Positions 1 through 5,919 of a DNA stretch of 9,175 bases are shown here, piece after piece; the stretch's first letter is position 1, and each line of letters starts with the position of its first letter. The translations under genes were made by a program, and so were the position numbers. Source of the stretch: Lysobacterales bacterium (GTDB lineage Bacteria; Pseudomonadota; Gammaproteobacteria; Xanthomonadales; Rhodanobacteraceae); assembly GCA_013298265.1 (NCBI GenBank), contig JAAFHE010000103.1:1-9175 (forward strand), given 5' to 3'. The notes below the pieces were generated by a model. The model was not told the DNA's origin, made no database searches, and saw only the letters and a list, made by a program, of their open reading frames with translations.

Positions 1-113
1 ATGACTTCATCTCAAGGAAGAAGAGTGGCTTCCAAAAAAAATATACATATTGTAAATTTCACGATGATCTGCGATGCCGGCGGCGCGGCACTCGTCAGCG
101 CATGACGGGACCG
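1..113. other. AT-rich left edge with sharp composition break
   Basis: Counting by eye, bases 1-60 hold 18 G or C (30%), while 61-120 hold 42 (70%), so composition changes abruptly near base 62. The AT-rich part includes a run of eight A (34-41) followed by alternating A and T. Frame 1 on the plus strand is open from the first base to a TGA at 103-105. It could be the last 34 codons of something starting to the left, or chance. Nothing here is recognisable as a gene. The AT-rich stretch could be a promoter region for a gene to the left, or the edge of foreign DNA. Confidence 0.4.
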
Positions 114-145
114 CCCGGATCTCGTTTCCGGGACTGCACGAGTCC
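114..145 (-). terminator. Possible stem-loops behind the protease gene
   Basis: Just beyond the protease stop codon there are two overlapping inverted repeats. CCCGGA (114-119) pairs with TCCGGG (127-132) around a 7-base loop, and GGACT (131-135) pairs with AGTCC (141-145) around a 5-base loop. They share two bases, so they would compete. No T-run follows directly on the minus strand; the nearest is the complement of the A-run at 34-41, about 70 bases on. It may help end protease transcription, but it is not a classical intrinsic terminator. Confidence 0.25.
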
Positions 146-164
146 GCGAGACGGCTCCGGGCCG

Positions 165-1370
165 CTACTGAAATCCGTTCAGGAAAATGATGCCGCTGGC
201 GCGGAAATTCGCGACGAAGTCGGCGGTCATGTTGCCGGTGCGGTGGTTGTCGCGCTGGTCGGCGATGCCGGTGGGATTGCCGTTGTAGCTGATTGCCGGA
301 TTGGAAAAATACGGCCGCCGCGTGCAGCCGCCGGTGCAGTTGGTGGAGTAGGCCATGACGGTGCGGAACGAGCCGTCGACGAAATGCCCGAACGAATAGC
401 CGTACGCGCCGTTGCCGTTGCCCGGGTCGTGGCCCATGCCCATGTTGTGGCCGTGCTCGTGCACGTAGCTGAGATTGCCGACCGCGCAGCCGCGCGAGGA
501 AACCTGATACGCGGACGGGGCGAAGCCGGCACCTGGCGAGGATTGCAGATAGCCGCGGCCGCAGGCGTCGGACATGACCTGGGTGATCATCGAAACCATG
601 TCGGCGGCAACGTCGTTGCGCCAGCCGGCGACTTCAGGATCGTTGCGCACCCAGGCCAGGTCGTCGCTGCTGTTGCCGGCCTCGGCCCGCGTCGTGATGC
701 GGTAGCCGGCCAGGCGGAAGCGCGTCGTCATGTCGCTGTTGCGGAACGCAGTATTCGCGCTGTCCACCGCGGACTGGGCAAACGCGCTTGCCGCAGCGGT
801 GCCGCCGAGCGAAGTGGCCGCCTCGGGCGAGAACACGATCAGCACGTCAGTTTGCGCGGGCGTATCCACGAGCGGCGCGATGGGCGCGTTCGCGGGTGGC
901 GTGCCCTCGACATGCTCGGCGGCACTCGTGGCGCATTCGGGAAACTTGTCCTGGTCCAGCGCGATGACGACCTGGCTGCCGTCGGCCATTGTCGTGACCT
1001 CGTAGTTGCCCTCGGGCGCGCTGATCAGGCCGCCGAGATAGCCGCCGGTCAGGCTGAGGCTGACTTGAGCGGTGCTCTGGCCGTCCAGGCTGCCGAGCAA
1101 CCATAGGCCGTTGCCGCCGCGCGTCTCGCGTGAAATCACCTTGACCGTGTGGCTGCGTCCGCCGGGCAGGGACAGGTTCAATTCATCGGCCTGCCGCAGT
1201 GCGGCCAGGTCGATACGGATGCGTTGCACCGCGGTGGCGGCGGGATTGCGCAGGGTGCCAAGCGCCGGCGAATCCAGCGACTGCCAGGCCGGTGGGGCCG
1301 CGGCGGTCGCGGTGCTGGCGAACAGTTCAAGCGCAGCTAGTCCAAGCGCAGCTAGCACAATCGATTTCAT
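165..1370 (-). CDS. Secreted metzincin zinc metalloprotease (reprolysin-like, M12 type)
   Basis: A 401-residue predicted exported protease. Residues 1-25 form a signal peptide (MKSIV, a Leu/Ala-rich core, then ATAAA before a likely cleavage). Residues ~26-170 look like a propeptide or N-terminal domain. The catalytic domain follows, with the zinc site HEHGHNMGMGHD: ligands H304, H308 and H314, catalytic E305 and G311, matching the metzincin pattern HExxHxxGxxH. A Met-turn candidate is M339 in RTVMAYS. Cysteines at 270, 295, 345 and 349 could form disulfides; C146 lies in the presumed propeptide. The ATG is supported by AGGAG on the minus strand (1377-1381), six bases upstream. The protein ends in GIIFLNGFQ, a short tail after the catalytic domain discussed in the findings. 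It is divergent from lysAC and probably unrelated to it. The protease class is firm; the substrate is unknown, and extracellular or periplasmic location is inferred from the signal peptide. Confidence 0.9.
   Translation of the reverse strand: MKSIVLAALGLAALELFASTATAAAPPAWQSLDSPALGTLRNPAATAVQRIRIDLAALRQADELNLSLPGGRSHTVKVISRETRGGNGLWLLGSLDGQSTAQVSLSLTGGYLGGLISAPEGNYEVTTMADGSQVVIALDQDKFPECATSAAEHVEGTPPANAPIAPLVDTPAQTDVLIVFSPEAATSLGGTAAASAFAQSAVDSANTAFRNSDMTTRFRLAGYRITTRAEAGNSSDDLAWVRNDPEVAGWRNDVAADMVSMITQVMSDACGRGYLQSSPGAGFAPSAYQVSSRGCAVGNLSYVHEHGHNMGMGHDPGNGNGAYGYSFGHFVDGSFRTVMAYSTNCTGGCTRRPYFSNPAISYNGNPTGIADQRDNHRTGNMTADFVANFRASGIIFLNGFQ
1326..1355 (-). repeat. 15-bp tandem duplication in the signal-peptide coding sequence
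   Basis: Bases 1326-1340 and 1341-1355 are adjacent 15-base units identical at 14 of 15 positions (TTCAAGCGCAGCTAG and TCCAAGCGCAGCTAG). On the coding strand they encode LAALG and LAALE, protein residues 6-15, so the duplication is in frame and makes up most of the hydrophobic core of the protease signal peptide. Confidence 0.85.
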
Positions 1371-1485
1371 GGCGAACTCCTGGATTTAGCGCGCATCGTA
1401 TCGAACGCGCCACGGCGTCGCAGCGAGCCGTTTCACGCCTGGCGCCCGTCGCGCGCCCTTATTCCGCCTCGCCATGGCCGTTTCG

Positions 1486-1514
1486 TTGCGTTCTGCTGCG
1501 GGCGCGGAAAGAAT
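1486..1514 (+). promoter_or_regulatory. Weak candidate promoter for lysAC
   Basis: TTGCGT (1486-1491) and AAGAAT (1509-1514) are 17 bases apart, matching the sigma-70 boxes at 3 of 6 and 4 of 6 positions. Transcription would begin near the palindrome at 1520. It is the best spacing seen in the 1371-1560 gap, but weak enough to arise by chance. No lysine riboswitch-like structure or leader peptide was recognised there. Confidence 0.2.
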
Positions 1515-1519
1515 CGGTC

Positions 1520-1535
1520 GCCGCGGCTCCGCGGC
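1520..1535 (+). repeat. Perfect GC-rich inverted repeat in the lysAC leader
   Basis: GCCGCGG (1520-1526) and CCGCGGC (1529-1535) are exact reverse complements separated by CT. In RNA this would fold as a short, very stable hairpin (six pairs with a four-base loop). It ends 14 bases before the lysAC ribosome binding site. It could be an operator, an mRNA 5' stabiliser, or a by-product of high GC. Confidence 0.45.
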
Positions 1536-1549
1536 TTCCCCCTGCAATG

Positions 1550-1556
1550 AAAGGAA
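1550..1556 (+). promoter_or_regulatory. Ribosome binding site that sets the lysAC start
   Basis: AAAGGAA (1550-1556) lies four bases before GTG at 1561. The in-frame ATG at 1474 has only pyrimidine-rich sequence before it and would add 29 residues absent from normal aspartate kinases. GTG 1561 is therefore preferred. Confidence 0.7.
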
Positions 1557-1560
1557 CGGT

Positions 1561-4161
1561 GTGAACTCCCTCGATTCTGCGCCTCGCGCGCATGCCGGCT
1601 GGATCGTCGTCAAGTTTGGCGGCACCAGCGTCTCGACGCGTCCCCGCTGGGACACCATCGGCCGTATCGCCCGTGACTGGCATGCGCAGGGAAAACGCGT
1701 GCTTATCGTCGTATCGGCACTTTCGGGAATCACCGACAAACTCAAGGCCATCGCCGAGGCGGGTGGCGATAGCGAGCGGCGCCTGCAATTGAAGGCGGAA
1801 ATTGCCGCGCGCCACGAGGCCATGTTCGACGAGCTCGGTCTGGCCGACCGCGCGACGCTGCAATACTGGCTTGACCGGCTGGCGGCGCTGGCCGCCGACA
1901 CGCGCGCGGAAACCGCCGAGTTGCCCTGGCAGGCCGAAGTGCTGGCGCTCGGCGAGCAAATGTCGTCGACGCTGGGTCAGGCGTATCTGAGCGCCCAGGG
2001 ACTGACGACGCGCTGGCTCGATGCGCGCCAGCACCTGCTCGCGCAGGCGCTGCCGAACCAGAATGCGTGGAACTGCTATCTGTCGGCCTCTGTGCCCACC
2101 GCGCCGGATGCGGCATTCGCGGCCGGTCTGGCCGCGCAGGGCGAGGTGTTCATCAGTCAGGGCTTCATGGCGCGCAACGCGGCGGGCGAAACGGTGATCC
2201 TCGGCCGCGGTGGTTCGGATACCTCGGCGGCGTATTTCGGGGCCTTGCTCAAGGCGGAGAAAGTCGAAATCTGGACCGACGTGGCCGGCATGTTCTCGGC
2301 CAACCCGCGCATCGTGCCGTCGGCGCGCCTGCTGTCGCGGCTGGACTACGAGGAAGCGCAGGAAATTGCCACCACGGGCGCCAAGGTGTTGCACCCGCGC
2401 TGCCTCAACCCCGTCCGCGAGGCGCAGGTGCCGCTGGTCGTTCGCGACACCAACCGTCCGGAACTGGCCGGCACCGAGATCCGTGCCTCTGTCGCAGCCG
2501 CGGCGCCTAGCGTGAAAGCCGTCAGCGAACGCCGCGGCATCACGCTGATCTCGATGGAATCCATCGGCATGTGGCAGCAGGTCGGCTTCCTCGCCGACGT
2601 GTTCGAGCGCTTTAAGCGGCACGGTCTGTCGATCGATCTGATCAGCTCTGCCGAGACCAATGTCACGGTGTCGCTGGACCCTTCGGAAAATCTCGTCAAT
2701 TCCGACGTGCTCTCGGCGCTGGCGGCGGACCTGGCCGAAGTCTGCCGGGTCAAGGTCATCGCGCCGTGTACCGCGGTGACCCTGGTCGGCCGCGGCATGC
2801 GCTCGCTGCTGCCGCGCCTGGCCGGCGTGCTCGCCGAATTCGACCTGCTGCGCGTACACCTGGTGTCGCAGTCGTCCAACAACCTCAATCTCACCATCGT
2901 GGTCGACGAAGCGGCCGCGGACGGACTGGTGCCGACGCTGCACGCGGCGCTGATCAAGACCGAGGCGCTGCGCGCCGAAGACCCGGCCGTGTTTGGTCCG
3001 GCCTGGAGCGAGCTGTACGCATCCGCGACGAGCCGCGCCGAAACCCCGTGGTGGCGCCTGCGCCGCGACGATCTGCTGCAGATGGCGGCACAGCAGACGC
3101 CGCGCTACGTCTACGATCTGGCCACGGTACGCGAACGTGCGCGGCGGCTGCGCTCGCTCGCGGCCACCGACCGCTGGTTCTACGCGCTGAAGGCGAACAG
3201 TCATCCGTCGGTACTGCAGGCCATCGCCGACGAAGGCTTCGGGCTGGAATGCGTGTCCCCGGCCGAACTGGAACGTGCCGCCGCGCTGGTGCCGGCCGAT
3301 CGTCTGCTGTTCACGCCGAATTTCGCGCCGCAGCATGAATACGCGGCGGCGTTCGGGCTCGGTGCGCGCGTGACACTCGACAATCTCTATCCGCTGCAGC
3401 ACTGGGGCGAAACCTTCCGTGGCCGCGAAATCATCCTGCGCGTCGATCTCGGCACTGGCCGCGGCCATCACGACAAGGTGCGTACCGGCGGAGCCGGTTC
3501 CAAGTTCGGCCTGAGCCTCGATCAGGTGGAAGAATTCCGCCAGCTCGCGCGCCGCTTCGACGTCGCCGTCGTCGGCCTGCATGCGCACCTGGGCTCGGGC
3601 ATCCTCGACACGGGCCACTGGCGCGAGGTGTACGCGCAGCTCGCCGCACTGGCGCAGCGCTTCACGCGCATCGAGGCGATCAACATCGGCGGCGGCCTGG
3701 GCGTTCCCACGCGTCCCGACGACGCGCCGCTGGACCTCGCCGCGCTCGATGCCTGCCTGGTCGAGATCAAGCAGGCTTATCCACAGTTCCAGTTGTGGAT
3801 GGAGCCCGGCCGCTACCTCGTCGCCGAGGCCGGCGTGCTGGTCGCGCGCGTGACCCAGACCAAGCGCAAGGGCGAGTACCGCTACGTCGGCGTGGACGCC
3901 GGCATGAACTCGCTGATCCGGCCGGCGCTGTACGACGCCTGGCACGAGATCGTCAATCTCACGCGTGAGCACGATACGGCCGACACGCTGTACCAGGTAG
4001 TCGGGCCGATCTGTGAATCCGGCGACGTGCTCGGCTCGAACCGGCGCCTGCCCGAATGCCGCGACGGTGACGTGATCCTCATCGCCCAGGCCGGCGCCTA
4101 CGGGGCGAGCATGGCTTCGCATTACAATCTGCGCATTCCGGCGGGGGAGTCCGTGGTTTGA
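1561..4161 (+). CDS. lysAC: Bifunctional aspartate kinase / diaminopimelate decarboxylase
   Basis: An 866-residue cytoplasmic fusion enzyme. The N-terminal half phosphorylates L-aspartate, opening the aspartate-family pathway. The C-terminal half is a PLP enzyme converting meso-diaminopimelate to L-lysine. Numbered from GTG 1561, KFGGTS (18-23) is the kinase nucleotide-binding start. Residues ~326-460 form paired ACT domains whose MESIGMWQQVGFLADVF and LISSAETNVTVSLD segments resemble the lysine-sensing LysC (AKIII) region, so lysine feedback is likely. In the decarboxylase, YALKANSH carries the PLP lysine (K544). HAHLGSG (674-680), GGGLG (710-714), EPGRY (748-752) and catalytic Cys in CESGD (C818) are all present, so both halves look active. 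The length is near that of the Xanthomonas-type fusion, from memory. It overlaps the next gene by 4 bp and leads a four-gene unit. Start choice is the main uncertainty. Confidence 0.95.
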   Translation: MNSLDSAPRAHAGWIVVKFGGTSVSTRPRWDTIGRIARDWHAQGKRVLIVVSALSGITDKLKAIAEAGGDSERRLQLKAEIAARHEAMFDELGLADRATLQYWLDRLAALAADTRAETAELPWQAEVLALGEQMSSTLGQAYLSAQGLTTRWLDARQHLLAQALPNQNAWNCYLSASVPTAPDAAFAAGLAAQGEVFISQGFMARNAAGETVILGRGGSDTSAAYFGALLKAEKVEIWTDVAGMFSANPRIVPSARLLSRLDYEEAQEIATTGAKVLHPRCLNPVREAQVPLVVRDTNRPELAGTEIRASVAAAAPSVKAVSERRGITLISMESIGMWQQVGFLADVFERFKRHGLSIDLISSAETNVTVSLDPSENLVNSDVLSALAADLAEVCRVKVIAPCTAVTLVGRGMRSLLPRLAGVLAEFDLLRVHLVSQSSNNLNLTIVVDEAAADGLVPTLHAALIKTEALRAEDPAVFGPAWSELYASATSRAETPWWRLRRDDLLQMAAQQTPRYVYDLATVRERARRLRSLAATDRWFYALKANSHPSVLQAIADEGFGLECVSPAELERAAALVPADRLLFTPNFAPQHEYAAAFGLGARVTLDNLYPLQHWGETFRGREIILRVDLGTGRGHHDKVRTGGAGSKFGLSLDQVEEFRQLARRFDVAVVGLHAHLGSGILDTGHWREVYAQLAALAQRFTRIEAINIGGGLGVPTRPDDAPLDLAALDACLVEIKQAYPQFQLWMEPGRYLVAEAGVLVARVTQTKRKGEYRYVGVDAGMNSLIRPALYDAWHEIVNLTREHDTADTLYQVVGPICESGDVLGSNRRLPECRDGDVILIAQAGAYGASMASHYNLRIPAGESVV

Positions 4162-4595
4162 GCGCATCGCGTGTTGTGCTGCACCTGGCGGCGGCGGTAC
4201 TGCCTGTGCTCGCCACGGCAATCCTCTGCCGGGCTTTTCGTTTGTCCGCCAGTGATTTCTTGGGCGCTGCGGCGGGAGCCGTGCTGGCCGCACAAAGTGC
4301 CGCATTGCTGGGCTGGCCGTTACTCGTACGCAGCCAGGCTTCGGCCTGGCTGGCACCGCTGGCGATCGGCCTGGCGATGGCGGTGATGACCCATGCACTG
4401 TTCGGCCCGGCCTTCGCCCTGGTCATCGCACCGACGGAGCCCACGATCTTCGGGCCTGGCTTTTTCTCCAAGCTGTTCGAGGTCTCGATCTACTCGGCGG
4501 TTTTCGTCGGCTGGGCCAGCGCGCCGCTGGTCATGGCGATCTGCGTTCTCGTCAACCGTCTGCGCCGCAAGGAGCTGCACCGTGCCGCTGTCTGA
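4158..4595 (+). CDS. Small four-helix membrane protein of unknown function
   Basis: A 145-residue protein I do not recognise. It has four probable transmembrane segments, at about residues 5-24, 35-57, 62-90 and 107-132, joined by short loops. One loop, about residues 91-106, contains APTEPTIFGPGFF. The protein ends in a basic tail (NRLRRKELHR), which by the positive-inside rule suggests a cytoplasmic C-terminus. The TTG start overlaps the lysAC stop as TTGA (4158-4161) and is preceded by GGGGGAG (4143-4149) with an 8-base gap, so translation is probably coupled to lysAC. Its end overlaps murL by 14 bp. Codon composition matches its neighbours. Position inside a lysine/DAP and peptidoglycan-precursor unit suggests an envelope role, but that is guilt by association; no transporter or enzyme motif is visible. 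Confidence 0.75.
   Translation: MSASRVVLHLAAAVLPVLATAILCRAFRLSASDFLGAAAGAVLAAQSAALLGWPLLVRSQASAWLAPLAIGLAMAVMTHALFGPAFALVIAPTEPTIFGPGFFSKLFEVSIYSAVFVGWASAPLVMAICVLVNRLRRKELHRAAV
4569..4574 (+). promoter_or_regulatory. Ribosome binding site that sets the murL start
   Basis: AAGGAG (4569-4574) lies seven bases before GTG at 4582. It is the strongest such site in the operon. The frame stays open upstream to 4393, but that part overlaps the membrane-protein gene and has no supported start, so GTG 4582 is chosen. The site lies inside the last codons of the membrane-protein gene. Confidence 0.75.
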
Positions 4596-5919
4596 CCCGC
4601 GCAAGGCCGCGGCCTTCCGTTTCATCCGTGCCGGCTATCGCGACGGCGTGGCGCAACTCGTCTACGCGTTCGACCAGGGAAGCGAGCTGGTCGAACGCAT
4701 CACCTTTCCGGATGCGCCGGTGCTGCCGCCCGAGCGCGAGGCGGCGTTCGCCGCGGCGCTGAAGCTGCTGCACTTCGTCGCCGGCGTGAGCTACTACAAG
4801 GCCGGCGTGCCGGGCTTGATCGTCGTGGAGAACGGCGAACCGGACACGCCGACCGCGCAACTGCTTGACGCGCTCTACCTGCATGGCCTCGGCGAGTTCG
4901 CCTACCAGAACGGCCTGGACCTGCGCGAGCACATCCGTTTCCCGCGCGCGGGCACGTTCACGCCCGCGACCGCGCTGGGCCTGCCCGCGCGCAGTCTGCT
5001 GCCGATCGGCGGCGGCAAGGATTCGCTGGTGTCCGCCGAACTGCTGCGCCAGCACGGCGAAAACGCGACCGCGGTCTGGGTCGGCAACTCGCCGCTGATC
5101 GCCGCCTGTGTGGTGCAGACCGGGCTGCCCGGTCTGAACATCCGCCGCGAACTCGCCCCCGAACTGTTCGAATACAACAAGGCCGGCGCCTGGAACGGGC
5201 ATATCCCGGTCACGGCCATCAACTCCGCCATCCTCGTGCTCGCCGCGCTGCTGTACGGCTACGACAGCATCGTGTTCTCCAACGAACGCTCGGCCTCGAG
5301 CGCGACGCTGGAGTACGACGGCCAGGCGGTCAATCACCAGTGGAGCAAGAGCTGGGAGTTCGAGCAAAGCCTTGCTGCCTGGCTGCGCAGCCATGTCGCG
5401 GCGGACCTGAACTACTGCTCGCTGCTGCGGCCGCTGTCGGAACTCGCGGTGACGCGCCTGTTCGCGCGCGAAGTGCGCTACGACGCGTTCTTTTCCAGCT
5501 GCAACCGCAATTTCCGCATCCTCGGTCCGCGTCCGGCGGACCGCTGGTGCGGCCACTGTCCGAAGTGCCATTTTGTCTTTCTTGCCTTGGCTCCGTTCGT
5601 GCCCAAGCCGCGCCTGCTCGGTATCTTCGGACGCAACCTGCTCGACGACGATACGCAGCAGCAGGGCTTCGACGCGCTGCTGGAGTTCCACGGGCACAAA
5701 CCGTTCGAATGCGTCGGCGAAGGGCGCGAGTCGCGCGCCGCGCTGTACGCGCTGAGCGAGCGTCCGGAATGGCGCGAGGATGCGCTGGTGGCCCGCTTCC
5801 GCCAGGTAGTGCTGCCGCAACTCGATGCCGCTGAACTGGACCTCGACGCGCTGCTGCGGCCGGCCGGCCCGCAGGGTCTGCCGCCGCGACTGGCCGGAAT
5901 TCCCGATGCGCTTTGCTGA
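4582..5919 (+). CDS. murL: UDP-MurNAc-L-Ala-L-Glu epimerase MurL
   Basis: A 445-residue cytoplasmic enzyme. In Xanthomonas, MurL inverts the terminal L-Glu of UDP-MurNAc-L-Ala-L-Glu to D-Glu in an ATP- and Mg-dependent reaction, replacing glutamate racemase plus ordinary MurD. I assign it from overall sequence resemblance and from murD2 lying directly downstream. Visible features: PIGGGKDS (141-148), a PP-loop-like nucleotide-binding signature seen in ATP-pyrophosphatases; FSNERSAS (232-239); and a cysteine cluster CGHCPKC (C323, C326, C329), with C307 in SSCNRN nearby, that could bind metal. The GTG start follows a strong AAGGAG site. It overlaps the membrane-protein gene by 14 bp upstream and murD2 by 14 bp downstream. 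The family call is good; the roles of the cysteines are inferred. Confidence 0.88.
   Translation: MPLSDPRKAAAFRFIRAGYRDGVAQLVYAFDQGSELVERITFPDAPVLPPEREAAFAAALKLLHFVAGVSYYKAGVPGLIVVENGEPDTPTAQLLDALYLHGLGEFAYQNGLDLREHIRFPRAGTFTPATALGLPARSLLPIGGGKDSLVSAELLRQHGENATAVWVGNSPLIAACVVQTGLPGLNIRRELAPELFEYNKAGAWNGHIPVTAINSAILVLAALLYGYDSIVFSNERSASSATLEYDGQAVNHQWSKSWEFEQSLAAWLRSHVAADLNYCSLLRPLSELAVTRLFAREVRYDAFFSSCNRNFRILGPRPADRWCGHCPKCHFVFLALAPFVPKPRLLGIFGRNLLDDDTQQQGFDALLEFHGHKPFECVGEGRESRAALYALSERPEWREDALVARFRQVVLPQLDAAELDLDALLRPAGPQGLPPRLAGIPDALC

Noticed and set aside
102..1106. A 334-codon plus-strand open frame opposite the protease gene
   Set aside because: It is antisense to a protein with signal peptide, zinc site and Met-turn; its own translation is low-complexity Ala/Gly/Arg/Val.
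1474..1560. ATG at 1474 as the lysAC start
   Set aside because: No ribosome binding site precedes it, the added 29 residues are not typical of aspartate kinases, and GTG 1561 has AAAGGAA four bases upstream.
1371..1560. Lysine riboswitch or attenuator peptide ahead of lysAC
   Set aside because: The 190-bp gap is too short for a typical L-box with expression platform, and no lysine-rich leader peptide is present.
1459..4398. A 979-codon open frame on the minus strand opposite lysAC
   Set aside because: It lies antisense to a gene with two sets of intact enzyme motifs. Its translation is rich in Arg, His, Gln and Ala with no recognisable domain, which is what the complement of a high-GC gene gives.
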